In this document: positions 17,573 to 26,803 of the stretch, piece by piece | Layout of the letters: the number at the start of each line of letters is the position of its first letter | Position numbering within the stretch: position 1 is the stretch's first letter | NCBI GenBank assembly: GCA_035765635.1 | Contig: DASTWZ010000010.1 | Span: 68,506 to 132,505, forward strand | DNA length: 64,000 nt | Direction: 5' to 3' | Source of the DNA: EW11 sp035765635 | GTDB taxonomy: Bacteria > Verrucomicrobiota > Verrucomicrobiia > Opitutales > Opitutaceae | Notes under the pieces: model-generated | What the model was told of the DNA's origin: nothing | Database searches by the model: none | Seen by the model: the letters and a program-made list of their open reading frames with translations, nothing else | Translations under genes and position numbers: made by a program

Positions 17573-20134
17573 TCACATCGCGCGGCGATTCAGGCTCTCG
17601 GTTTTCTTCGCCGATTCGATCCGCACGTGGTCGAACGTGATCTTCCCAGCGTATTCGACCAGATCCGCCGTCTCGACGCCGCTGAAGGTGCAGTCTTTCA
17701 GCAGAATATTGTCGATCGTGGCCGCGGGAAATCCAGCGATGTAGAGGACCCGTGGAGTGGATTTGCTCGTGACTTGTTCGATGACGATATTCCTCGCCGT
17801 CGGTGAATATTTCCCGTTGGGGCCTTCTTCGTAGAGAAAATCAACCGTCAGGATCGCCTCCTTCACGCGGCCCACTTGTACCCGCCGCATGAATACATTC
17901 TCGATCACACCTCCGCGCATCGCGTTCGACTTGAGACGCAACGCGCGATCGAGATTCGGGCTGTCCATCTGGCAATCTTCGACAAACACGTCGTGGCAAC
18001 CACCCGCCACTTCGCTGCCGATCACGACGCCACCGTGACCGTCCTTCATCACACAGTTCCGGATGACCAGGTTGCTCGAAGCGACGCCGACACGGCGACC
18101 ATCGTCGTTGCGTCCCGACTTGATCGCGATGCAATCGTCGCCGGTGTCGAACGTGCAGCCCTCGATCAGCACGTCTTCGCAACTCTCCGGATCGCAACCA
18201 TCGTTATTGGGCCCGTGCGAGAGAATATCGACGTTGCGCACGGTAATGTTCTTCGAGAGCACGGGATTGATTTCCCACATCGGCGAATTCCGGATCTTCA
18301 CGCCTTCGATCAAGATATTCTGGCAACGATAAGGCTGAATAAATGCCGGTCGTAGAAAATGGCCCTCGCCGAATTTGCGATCTTCCACGGGAACACCCTT
18401 CGCTCCCATTTCGCCCAGCGCTTTCGTGTCGCCCCGCTGCTTACTCTTACCGCGCTTCGTCCAGCCCCACCAATTTTCCTCGGAGGCTGATCCATCGAGC
18501 GTGCCTTCGCCCGTTATTGCGATGTCGCGCTGCTCGAACGCGTAGATCAGCGGCGAGTAGTTGAAACATTCGATACCTTCAAAACGCGTCATCACGATCG
18601 GAAGAAAATCCGCGGGATTCGCCGAAAACTTCAGCGTCGCGCCGGCCCGCAAATGCAGATTTACGCCGCTGAGCAGGTGGATTGCGCCCGTCGAAAACGT
18701 TCCTTCCGGAACCACGACACGCCCGCCGCCTGCCTTGCTGCAGGCTTCGATCGCCTGCCGAATCGCCGCAGTCGCGAGGCTGCCATCCGCCTTGGCGCCA
18801 TAATCGGTGATCTTGAAATCGCGCTCGGCAAATTTCGGGGCCTGTATCCGTGAAAGCACGACAGCCATTTTTTCCCAGCCCGGCGTCGGAGTGCCGGACA
18901 GGTGCGCGGGAGCGTTCGCCGATTTTGGCGAGACGAGTTTCTGCATTTCGATGCCCGCGAGAATGAATGGTGCGACGCCCTTCAGATCGTTCGAAACAAT
19001 CGGCTCGTGAATATAATACTCGAAGCTTCCATCCCGGCCGTAGCTCAGCCCGGCGACGGAGCAGCATTGGATGAGTTGCCATCCGCCCTTGTCGTCAGGT
19101 TTGACGAACTCGTGGAGAATGCCCGCATATCCTTTCGTGATCACCGGCAGCGTCTGGTCACGATCGAGCCAGCCGTGGTTCACCGCTTTGGTTAGGGCGT
19201 AGACGAACATCGAGGAACCGGTTGTTTCGAGGTAGTTGCCTTTGCGGTCACCCTGATCCGTGACCTGCCACCAAACGCCGGACTTCGGATCCTGGTAGCG
19301 CTCGATTCCCTTGGCCACGCGTTTGAGGATATCCATCAACTGCGGACGTTCCGGCAAGTCGGCGGGCAAGACATCCAGCGTGTCGACCAACGCCATCGCG
19401 TACCAGCCGATGCCGCGACTCCAGAAATTCGGCGACGTGCCGGTCTCCTTGTTAGCCCAGCTCTCCTTCCGGCTCTCATCCCAACCGTGATAATACAGAC
19501 TGGTTTTCGGATCGTAGGCGTGGCGATCCATCAGGATGATTTGCTTCGCCACCTCGGAAAAATGCTCGGGTTGATGGAAGGTCTTCGCGTAGTGCGCGGC
19601 GAATGGCTCACCCATGAAGAGCCCGTCGAGCCACATTTGATACGGATATCTCTGCTTGTGCCAAAATCCGCCGTCGCTCGTGCGCGGCTGATGTGCGAGT
19701 TGATCGATCAACCGATCCGCCGCCTTCTTGTATCGTTCGTCCTTTGTCTTCGCGTAGATGTTCAGCAGCACGCGGCCGCCGGGAATGTTGTCCAGATTGT
19801 AGTCCTCGACCTTGAACGTGTGAATGCCTCCCTCTGGCGTGATAAATGACGAAAGAGATTTGGTCGCGTAATCGGCATAACGCGTCTCCTGAGTCACGCC
19901 GGTGAGCTTGAAAAGTGAGAGTTCAAAGAACGCCGCGGCATAATCCCATTTGGCGCGGCCGCCTTCTTTGTAGGTCAGGGATTCGCCACGCCGCCCGATC
20001 TCGGAATCGGCTATGCGCTGCGACCACGTCAGCGGCGTCGCGTCGGAAAAAGTGGCAGGTAACGCCTGCGAAAAGGCGCAGGTGACGGTGAGAGCAAACA
20101 GTGCGAGGAAGCGATTTGGCATTGTGCGATTCAT
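17573..20134 (-). CDS. Secreted GH105 (unsaturated uronyl hydrolase) - GH28 (polygalacturonase) fusion
   Basis: An 853-residue two-enzyme protein with an N-terminal signal peptide. Residues about 30-390 are a GH105 (YteR/YesR-like) alpha/alpha-barrel: WDYAAAFFELSL and HKQRYPYQMWLDGLFM, with D170 as the likely catalytic Asp that hydrates unsaturated galacturonyl ends. Residues about 430-830 are a GH28 beta-helix: the entry motif FKITDYGAKADG, NNDGCDPES with D645, TGDDCIAIKSG with D666 and D667, GHGGVVIGSE, and RLKSN in place of the usual RIK. Together they would cut polygalacturonan or rhamnogalacturonan and clip the unsaturated products. The two activities are usually on separate polypeptides. 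Confidence 0.92.
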   Translation of the reverse strand: MNRTMPNRFLALFALTVTCAFSQALPATFSDATPLTWSQRIADSEIGRRGESLTYKEGGRAKWDYAAAFFELSLFKLTGVTQETRYADYATKSLSSFITPEGGIHTFKVEDYNLDNIPGGRVLLNIYAKTKDERYKKAADRLIDQLAHQPRTSDGGFWHKQRYPYQMWLDGLFMGEPFAAHYAKTFHQPEHFSEVAKQIILMDRHAYDPKTSLYYHGWDESRKESWANKETGTSPNFWSRGIGWYAMALVDTLDVLPADLPERPQLMDILKRVAKGIERYQDPKSGVWWQVTDQGDRKGNYLETTGSSMFVYALTKAVNHGWLDRDQTLPVITKGYAGILHEFVKPDDKGGWQLIQCCSVAGLSYGRDGSFEYYIHEPIVSNDLKGVAPFILAGIEMQKLVSPKSANAPAHLSGTPTPGWEKMAVVLSRIQAPKFAERDFKITDYGAKADGSLATAAIRQAIEACSKAGGGRVVVPEGTFSTGAIHLLSGVNLHLRAGATLKFSANPADFLPIVMTRFEGIECFNYSPLIYAFEQRDIAITGEGTLDGSASEENWWGWTKRGKSKQRGDTKALGEMGAKGVPVEDRKFGEGHFLRPAFIQPYRCQNILIEGVKIRNSPMWEINPVLSKNITVRNVDILSHGPNNDGCDPESCEDVLIEGCTFDTGDDCIAIKSGRNDDGRRVGVASSNLVIRNCVMKDGHGGVVIGSEVAGGCHDVFVEDCQMDSPNLDRALRLKSNAMRGGVIENVFMRRVQVGRVKEAILTVDFLYEEGPNGKYSPTARNIVIEQVTSKSTPRVLYIAGFPAATIDNILLKDCTFSGVETADLVEYAGKITFDHVRIESAKKTESLNRRAM

Positions 20135-20143
20135 GATGCGGAG

Positions 20144-20178
20144 AAAAAAAAGGCACGCCGAGTCGCGCTCGGCGTGCC
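20144..20178 (-). terminator. Rho-independent terminator of the TonB receptor gene
   Basis: GGCACGCCGAG and CTCGGCGTGCC (20152-20162 and 20168-20178) pair perfectly over 11 bp with a TCGCG loop. On the minus strand the stem is followed by a run of eight T (20144-20151). It lies 18 bp beyond the TonB receptor stop and before the GH105-GH28 start, so the latter needs its own promoter or read-through. Confidence 0.9.
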
Positions 20179-20195
20179 CCCCAGATTGCGGTTGA

Positions 20196-23100
20196 TTAGA
20201 ACGTGCCCTTCACGCCGAGCGCGAGTTGCACACCGAAATTCTCGCGGCGATACAACTTGGCGTAGTCGGGTACGTCTTCGTTGTAACGTTCGAGATCCTG
20301 AGACTTGTTGAAGACATTGCGGGCGTTGAAGAACACCGACGCGTGCTTGGAGAATTGATACTCCGCATTCACGTCGAGATTCAGGCGCGGCGCATAGTAC
20401 TCATAAAAACCGGCGGTGGCACCGTAGGCCGCACCCGTTTGGGCGGAATTGCGCTGACGACCGCGGAAGTTCCACTTCAGCATGACGACAAACGGGGCGC
20501 GACTATATGTGATACCCCAGTTCGCCGTCTTGCTGATGAAGTTCGAGAAGTCCGCATTGTTCGGTCCCGACAGGTGGAGAGCCGTGGCATTGGCGAAGAC
20601 GGTGAACGGCTTGGCCCACGCACCGAACCGGCCGAGCGGCTGGTTGTAGTTGAGCTCATAGCCGGAGATGCGCGCATCTCCGACGTTCAGCGTCGTGGTC
20701 AAATCGAGACCCGCAAGGGCCGGATCGAGGCCGAATGATTCCAATTCGCTCGCCGTCGCCGTGTGGGTGTCCGTGCCGAAGAAGTTCTTCAACGTTTTCA
20801 GGAACACGCCGCCCGAGACAACGCCGCCGTCCTTCATGTAATACTCCAGACTCACGTCGTAGTTGTTGGCCTTCCAGGGCTCGAGTCCTGGATTGTTCAC
20901 AATAATTGTCCGCGGGGGAATTGAGCTCGGGCTGCTGCCACCATCCTCGTAGGTCACGACATCCGTGTTGACGCGAGCCAGCGGCAGGATGTTGCCGAGG
21001 TCGGGCCGACCGAAGGTTTGGGCAAACGCACCGCGGATTAGCAGTTGCTCCGTGATATTATAGGTCACGTTGATGCTCGGATAGAATCCGTCGTATGACT
21101 GTGACGCGGAGAAACCCCGTTCCTTCATCGTCAGCTTGACCTCGTCAATCGAACCGGCCGCACCGGCCTCCGGTTTGCGGACACGCTTTCCCGAAGTATC
21201 GAGCACAAAGCTGCCGTCTGCGTTGCGCTGGAAAATAGCGTCCGGATTGACCAGAGCGCCCTGGCCGGAATCCTTCGTGCGCTCGTAACGAACGCCTGCG
21301 ACGATGTTCAGCTTGTTATTGATCAGCTTCGCATCACCCATGAGGTAAAGCGCCGAAATATCTTCCGTGAATTCCTGCGAGTTTTGGATGCGGAATTTTT
21401 CCGCGGCGGCGACCTGTGAAGCCGTCTGCGTGAAATGGCTCGGATTTGCGACGAAGTCATCCCAAGCGGCATACGCGCTGGGCCACTGAATGCTTGGGAA
21501 GCCGAAGCCCGGAGGCGTGCCGGAGTACGTCGTATCCGCAAAGACTGTCGCCACGTCGTCCGCCGTGTTGGCTTTGCCGTCGGCGCCAACGTACGTCCAG
21601 TCTGTCTGGTAACGGCGCATATCGCGTTCCTGTTTGCTCCAAAGTCCGCCGGTCTTGACGCCGAAGTCGCCGAAACGACGGCGAACGTTGAGGCGCGCGC
21701 CCTTGAACTCGTCGCGGCCATCGAGCGGACGCGAACGCGCCGTCGTAATGCGATAGTTTTCCAAGCGATAGGGATTGATCTCCTCACCCTTGGAGTTGAG
21801 TGAAATCAGCGTGTCTGGGCGATCATCGCCGATGCCGCCATAGTTCACCGAGCTGACGCCCTGCATCACCGCGTTCACGACCTCGAAGTGGCCGTGGTTT
21901 GTATCACGATACCAACTACGCGAGATGGAGTTGTTCAGACCTGCGTCGATTTCCCAACCGTCGCGATTGAGCGAGTAGCGGATGTTGCCGGCTTTCATCG
22001 CGCCCATCTTGTCGCGGAACGATGCGCCGAAGTTCACGCCCGGGCTGCCGCCGACGGCGCCCGTGGTGGAATCGGGAGTCCAGGCGACGGGCTGCAGCGA
22101 GCCGGTCGTCCAGTTGATGTTACGATTGCCGAAGAACGACTGGTAGTAGTTCGCCTGGAAGCCGGCGGACAGGATTTGTCCTGGGCTGATGCGCCAATCG
22201 GCCTTCAAGCTGATCGAATCGCGGAAAGAGTTCTTCGGGCCGTCCTGCATCGTGTAGGTTTGCAGGTACGGATCTTCAGCGGTCGCGCCGCCGCCGGCGA
22301 AACGCCAGCCGAGTTGCGTGCGATGCTGTTCGTTGAACTGGTTCGAACTGAGGCCGGTGAGAACGATGCCGAAGTTCTTCGTGATCGGCAGTGTGTAATC
22401 GAAATCGAAGCCAGGAAGGACTTTGAAGCTGCTGTCGCGGCCCGGGCCGGATGTGCGGCGGAAGGGATCCGTATCTTCACTGTTCGCGCTCGCATAGACG
22501 CGATAATGCAGTTCAGCGCCAGCGCGCTCGAAGGCGCTCTTGCTGATCATGTTCACCGTGCCGCCAAGGACGTCCGCCGGAAAGTCCGGCGTCGGGACCT
22601 TTGTCACCTCGATGCGCGAAACATTGTTGATCGAAACCTGCTCGAGTTCGAACGTACGCGTCGCGCTGCCCGAGGCGGCGCTGGCCGCGCGGGAGCCGTC
22701 GACATAAACCGCGGTGAACGAGTCGGGGAAGCCGCGCACGGATACGGTGCGGACGTCGGCTGCAACATAGTTCACGCTGATACCGGGCAGGTACTTCATG
22801 AACTCGCCGATATTCCCTTCGGTGACGTCGCCAAACGAATCGGCGGACACGACCACTTTTAGATTCGGCGCATTGCGTTGTTCTTCGTTCGCGATGACGC
22901 GGGCATTGGTTTCGCGTTGGCTCGTAACCTTGAAGGCATCGAGCACGATCGTGCCTTCGCCGGTGGTCCCGGTTTCACTCGAGGTCATCGACAAATTCTC
23001 CTCTGCGGTCTGTCCCGGTTGCACCGTGACACTCGCGTGTTGGGCGAGGAGATTCGGATATGTGATCGAAAGTTCGACCTGTCCGGCGGGGACGTTGTCG

Positions 23101-23357
23101 ATCCGGAAGAAGCCGTAATCGTCGGTCCTGACCTCGCGGTTGGTTCCGGCGATCGTGACACGCGCATTCTTGATGTACGTGCCGTTGTCGGCGTTCAGGA
23201 TTCGACCGGTGATGGCGCCGGATCCTGCCGGGCTCTGAGCAAGGGCTTCAGAGCTGAGCAGTGCGGCAACAACGATACTGACAGCCAAGGCGCGACCGCG
23301 CAGTTTGCGCAGTAAGCCTCGCGATTCTAGCTGGAGCGGGTCCAAGCGAGTTCTCAT
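20196..23357 (-). CDS. TonB-dependent receptor with carboxypeptidase-like N-terminal domain
   Basis: A 1053-residue outer-membrane receptor. After a signal peptide (ending near SSEALAQ) comes a carboxypeptidase-regulatory-like beta domain (ITGRILNADNGTYIKNARVT, YGFFRIDNVPAGQVELSI), then the plug (NIGEFMKYLPGISVNY, VSVRGFPDSFTAVYVDG, RIEVTKVPTPDFPADVLGG) and a long barrel ending LGVKGTF. This architecture is the one used for oligosaccharide uptake. Placement between the GH105-GH28 enzyme and the galacturonate operon points to pectic oligosaccharides. The leader in front of the ATG is a run of C tracts with no Shine-Dalgarno sequence. Confidence 0.95.
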   Translation of the reverse strand: MRTRLDPLQLESRGLLRKLRGRALAVSIVVAALLSSEALAQSPAGSGAITGRILNADNGTYIKNARVTIAGTNREVRTDDYGFFRIDNVPAGQVELSITYPNLLAQHASVTVQPGQTAEENLSMTSSETGTTGEGTIVLDAFKVTSQRETNARVIANEEQRNAPNLKVVVSADSFGDVTEGNIGEFMKYLPGISVNYVAADVRTVSVRGFPDSFTAVYVDGSRAASAASGSATRTFELEQVSINNVSRIEVTKVPTPDFPADVLGGTVNMISKSAFERAGAELHYRVYASANSEDTDPFRRTSGPGRDSSFKVLPGFDFDYTLPITKNFGIVLTGLSSNQFNEQHRTQLGWRFAGGGATAEDPYLQTYTMQDGPKNSFRDSISLKADWRISPGQILSAGFQANYYQSFFGNRNINWTTGSLQPVAWTPDSTTGAVGGSPGVNFGASFRDKMGAMKAGNIRYSLNRDGWEIDAGLNNSISRSWYRDTNHGHFEVVNAVMQGVSSVNYGGIGDDRPDTLISLNSKGEEINPYRLENYRITTARSRPLDGRDEFKGARLNVRRRFGDFGVKTGGLWSKQERDMRRYQTDWTYVGADGKANTADDVATVFADTTYSGTPPGFGFPSIQWPSAYAAWDDFVANPSHFTQTASQVAAAEKFRIQNSQEFTEDISALYLMGDAKLINNKLNIVAGVRYERTKDSGQGALVNPDAIFQRNADGSFVLDTSGKRVRKPEAGAAGSIDEVKLTMKERGFSASQSYDGFYPSINVTYNITEQLLIRGAFAQTFGRPDLGNILPLARVNTDVVTYEDGGSSPSSIPPRTIIVNNPGLEPWKANNYDVSLEYYMKDGGVVSGGVFLKTLKNFFGTDTHTATASELESFGLDPALAGLDLTTTLNVGDARISGYELNYNQPLGRFGAWAKPFTVFANATALHLSGPNNADFSNFISKTANWGITYSRAPFVVMLKWNFRGRQRNSAQTGAAYGATAGFYEYYAPRLNLDVNAEYQFSKHASVFFNARNVFNKSQDLERYNEDVPDYAKLYRRENFGVQLALGVKGTF

Positions 23358-23393
23358 GGGGGGTGTGGGTATGTTCGGGGGGTTGTTAGGGGG
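23358..23393 (+). other. G-quadruplex-type motif abutting the TonB receptor start codon
   Basis: Four G tracts of 6, 3, 6 and 5 bases separated by loops of 3, 7 and 6 bases on the plus strand. They begin at the base next to the receptor start codon, so the mRNA leader is the complementary C-rich strand. Confidence 0.65.
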
Positions 23394-23474
23394 AAAATGG
23401 AATGCGCGCGCTGAAACTGTTTACCGTTAAATCTTCTGGGTGGTGATTCATTGGCTCGAGCGCGCGTGGCGCTT

Positions 23475-23499
23475 CACAAAACGAGGGGAAGTCCCCTCG
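23475..23499 (-). terminator. Terminator of the uronate operon
   Basis: CGAGGGGA and TCCCCTCG (23482-23489 and 23492-23499) form an 8-bp stem 4 bp after the uxaC stop, followed on the minus strand by TTTTGTG. The T run is short, so efficiency is uncertain. Confidence 0.7.
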
Positions 23500-23503
23500 G
23501 GCT

Positions 23504-24919
23504 TCAGGAGTATTTCGCGTCGAGATCCATTCGGAACAGGTCGCGGGCATTGGTGTAGGAAATCTCGCTGACCATCGCGCCGATCTCGTCGAGATCGCGC
23601 GGCAGGGCGCCGCGGGCGATGTCCTTGCCGAGCAGATTGCACAGCGTGCGGCGGAAGTATTCGTGACGTGGATACGAAAGGAAACTGCGCGAATCGGTCA
23701 CCATGCCCACGAAACGGCGGAGCAATCCGAGATTCGACAGCGCATTCATCTGCCACTCCATTGCCTCCTGCTGATCGAGGAACCACCAGCCGCTGCCGAA
23801 CTGGACTTTGCCGGGACGACCGCCCTCGGCAAAACTGCCCACCGCCGTGGCGACGGCGTAGTTGTCCGCCGGATTCGCGTTATAGACGATGGTGCGGGGC
23901 AACTCGCCCGTGTTGTCCAGAGAATCGAGATAGCGCACCAGCGCTTCCGCTTGCGGAAAATCTCCGATGCCGTCGTAGCCGGTGTCGGGTCCGAGTTCTC
24001 GCCGCATGCGGGTGTTATTGTTGCGTTGTGCTCCAATGTGCAACTGTTTCGTCCAACCTTTCGCGGCATCCCAGCGGCCGAATTCCCGCATGAGGAAGCT
24101 GCAATATTTCGCGCCGGCCTCACGATCCGCTTTCCGACCCGCGCGCAAAGCGGCGAAAACCGGCGCCGCATCCGCGTGCTCCGCCGGTTCACTCCAGCAA
24201 CGGTCCAGTCCGTGATCTGACAGGCGGCCACCTAACGCGTGAAATGCGTCATGACGTTTGCGCAGCGCCGAAAGCAAATCATCCAGCGAGTTGATCGGAT
24301 TACCCACGCGCTGCTCGAGGCGCTCGCGCCACTGATTGAAGGCCACAGGATCGCCGAAATTCAGCGCCTTGTCCGGACGGAAGGTCGGATAAACGCGCGT
24401 CGTCAGACCGCTCTTCTTGATCGCCTCGTGCGACGCTAGGTCGTCCGCCGGATCGTCGGTCGTGCACACGACCGCGACATCGAATTTTTTCAGGATGTCA
24501 TGGGTCCGCAGCTTCGGCAGCTGCTCATTCGCTTTGCGCCAAATGTCATCCGCATTCTTCGCCGTGATCGGCTCGCTGATGCCGAAGTAGCGCAGCAGCT
24601 CGAGATGCGACCAATGATAGAGCGGATTGCGCAGCGTGTACGGCAGCGTCTTGACCCAGGCGTCGAATTTCTCGCGGGGCGTCGCATCACCGGTGCAAAA
24701 GCGCTCGGGAATGCCGTTGATGCGCATCGCGCGCCATTTGTAGTGGTCGCCTCCCAGCCAAACGTCCGCGAGGTCGGCGAACTGATGATTCGCGGCGATC
24801 TGCTCCGGCGGAAGATGGCAGTGATAATCGAAGATCGGCTGCTGCTTCGAGAAACGATGGTACAACTCGCGAGCATGGTCCGTCTCGAGCAGGAAGTCGT
24901 CGGTGATAAAGGGCTTCAT
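23504..24919 (-). CDS. uxaC: Uronate isomerase UxaC
   Basis: UxaC isomerises D-galacturonate to D-tagaturonate and D-glucuronate to D-fructuronate in the cytoplasm. The 471-residue protein begins MKPFITDDFLLETDHAREL and has the amidohydrolase-like metal site IFDYHCHLPPEQI, then DLADVWLGGDHYKWRAMR, the substrate region ARILD-like TDDPADDLASHEAI, and MVTDSRSFLSYPRHEYFRRTL near the C-terminus, all typical of the family. The start at 24919 gives the family's usual length; an upstream extension in the same frame overlaps uxaE and is not coding. It is the last gene of a four-gene operon, 19 bp after uxaE, and is followed by a terminator hairpin. Confidence 0.97.
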   Translation of the reverse strand: MKPFITDDFLLETDHARELYHRFSKQQPIFDYHCHLPPEQIAANHQFADLADVWLGGDHYKWRAMRINGIPERFCTGDATPREKFDAWVKTLPYTLRNPLYHWSHLELLRYFGISEPITAKNADDIWRKANEQLPKLRTHDILKKFDVAVVCTTDDPADDLASHEAIKKSGLTTRVYPTFRPDKALNFGDPVAFNQWRERLEQRVGNPINSLDDLLSALRKRHDAFHALGGRLSDHGLDRCWSEPAEHADAAPVFAALRAGRKADREAGAKYCSFLMREFGRWDAAKGWTKQLHIGAQRNNNTRMRRELGPDTGYDGIGDFPQAEALVRYLDSLDNTGELPRTIVYNANPADNYAVATAVGSFAEGGRPGKVQFGSGWWFLDQQEAMEWQMNALSNLGLLRRFVGMVTDSRSFLSYPRHEYFRRTLCNLLGKDIARGALPRDLDEIGAMVSEISYTNARDLFRMDLDAKYS

Positions 24920-24938
24920 CTGTTTGGCGATGTCGTGC

Positions 24939-26789
24939 TTAATTGGATACGTTTCCGATTTGCGCGATGAAGTCCCGATAGGACGAAGACTTCTCGAGCT
25001 TGTCATTGGCCTGCCGAGCGCGCGCCGCGTCGGCCAGTCCAGTAGTCTCGGCGAGGAAGACGATGTAGCCGGCCACGGCCTTGGCATAACGCAGGCGGGC
25101 TTCGTCGCTGATGCGATAGAAACGGGCGCGTTGCCGATAACCTTCGGGACCGTGATCGCCGAGCGCGGACTTCTCCGCCCGGCCGCCCGCCGCCAGGACG
25201 TACAGGAAATTGTACTCGAAAAACACGACATGATCCGGGCTCGGCGTGAGAGCTTTCAATGCCGCGCGGCACGACTCGATGGACTCGAACAGCTTTTCCG
25301 GCTTCACCCCCGTGCCCACCGTCGCGCTGATGAACGAGCGCGCCATATCGCGCTCCGTCTGCTGATCGCTGAAGGCTCCGGCGAGCGCGAGATCGAGCGT
25401 GAAGCGATACCAATCCAACCAAAGCGCGTGGTCTTCCTTATCGCTCGAAGCAGCGAGAGCCCGACCCATTTCGTAAGTGTAGCGGCCGCTGGTCTTGATC
25501 TCCAAACGGCTCCCCGTGATCTCGCCCATCACGCGGTAGTTCTCGGCCGATTTGCCCGATCCCGAATGGAAACCGATGCTGGCGTTGAAGGCGCGGCAAA
25601 CATCCCACTGCGCCTGGATCAGCTTGCGAAGCTCGGCGTTGTCGGGGAACGGGAGGTTCTTTTGAAACCCGAACGCCGGCGCGACGAAAGAAATCGGCAT
25701 CCCCAGCTCTTCGCAGAGAGCGAGCATGATAGCGGTGGTCTCCGGGGTAGTCCGGCCCGGAAGCTCATCGATCGATAGTTCGCGAATATAGGAGCGGCCC
25801 ACTTGCGTTGTGAAAAGCGCCTCGCGGCGTTTGCGATACAGTTCGTCTCGCCGCTGCATTTTCTTAAGGGCCGGCCAGACTTTCAGCAGTAATTTCTCGA
25901 ATTCGGCGCCGCTTTGCGAAAGTCCGAGCTTGTCCAGGCGCTGCTTCACCTTCTCCACCACGCGGCCGTCGACCTCGATCAAACCGGCCGGGGCGTTCTG
26001 GCTCAACTCAGGCGATAGATCGAAGGTGATATAGTTGGCCAGCACGCAGCCCTCGACGAGCTGTTGCTCGCGTTTGTCGAACTTTCCGCCAATCGGCTGG
26101 TGATCGGCGTTGAAATTCCAGGCGATACGGCGGCGATGAAAGCCGGTTTCCAACTTCGAGAGGATGGCGCCATGGCTCATGCCCTCGACGGACTGCCCCT
26201 GGTGCCCTTCGGGTACCTCTGTGCCGATGAAGGGAAACGGGACCTTTTCCAGTTTGTTCGCCAGCATCACGTCGACGTCGAAAACCAGCTCGCGCGGAAT
26301 GCTGTTTTGATTCGCCGTCACGCCGATGCCCAGCGCGGCCATCGCCCACTCGACTGCCGGCCAATGCAGCGTGGTAAAACGCGCGCCAATCCCCAACGTG
26401 CTTCGGGCAACTCGCTCGTCCGCCCGCGGAAAAATCGTCGAGCCCGGATCGGCCTCCTGGACGTGGTTCTTGAGCAGCAGGAGATTTTCGAACGTCGCCG
26501 GAAACGCCGCGCCGTCCTTCAGTTGTATCCCTTCTTTCAATACACTCAGCGCATTGGCCCCCGCGCGCGGCGTGAGTTTCCAGGCGCGATCGCCGTTGGC
26601 CGGCTGCTCGACGATGACCCAATCGCCATGAGCCGTCTGAAAGCGGCTCGCTTCGTGGACGCGCAGCGTGTCACCGCGCTGCAGCGCTTGGGAGAGAGCG
26701 GGCCAGTCCAGACAGAAATCCGGGCTGATGCACGGATTGGTCGAGAGCATGAAGCCGTTGCTGAGCAGGAATTGATTGATTGGGCGCAT
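24939..26789 (-). CDS. uxaE: Tagaturonate/fructuronate epimerase UxaE
   Basis: UxaE converts D-tagaturonate to D-fructuronate, joining galacturonate breakdown to the glucuronate route without the UxaB reductase. The 616-residue product shows motifs I associate with this family: ATFENLLLLKNHVQEADPGS, ITFDLSPELS, FVAPAFGFQKNLPFPD, SIGFHSGSGKSAENYRVMG and LEIKTSGRYTYEMGRAL. I use MRPINQFLLSNGF as the start; MLSTNPCISPDF 13 codons later is an alternative. It is 14 bp downstream of the SDR gene and 19 bp upstream of uxaC, consistent with one transcript. Confidence 0.9.
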   Translation of the reverse strand: MRPINQFLLSNGFMLSTNPCISPDFCLDWPALSQALQRGDTLRVHEASRFQTAHGDWVIVEQPANGDRAWKLTPRAGANALSVLKEGIQLKDGAAFPATFENLLLLKNHVQEADPGSTIFPRADERVARSTLGIGARFTTLHWPAVEWAMAALGIGVTANQNSIPRELVFDVDVMLANKLEKVPFPFIGTEVPEGHQGQSVEGMSHGAILSKLETGFHRRRIAWNFNADHQPIGGKFDKREQQLVEGCVLANYITFDLSPELSQNAPAGLIEVDGRVVEKVKQRLDKLGLSQSGAEFEKLLLKVWPALKKMQRRDELYRKRREALFTTQVGRSYIRELSIDELPGRTTPETTAIMLALCEELGMPISFVAPAFGFQKNLPFPDNAELRKLIQAQWDVCRAFNASIGFHSGSGKSAENYRVMGEITGSRLEIKTSGRYTYEMGRALAASSDKEDHALWLDWYRFTLDLALAGAFSDQQTERDMARSFISATVGTGVKPEKLFESIESCRAALKALTPSPDHVVFFEYNFLYVLAAGGRAEKSALGDHGPEGYRQRARFYRISDEARLRYAKAVAGYIVFLAETTGLADAARARQANDKLEKSSSYRDFIAQIGNVSN

Positions 26790-26803
26790 CTGCAGAAAAG
26801 TCG

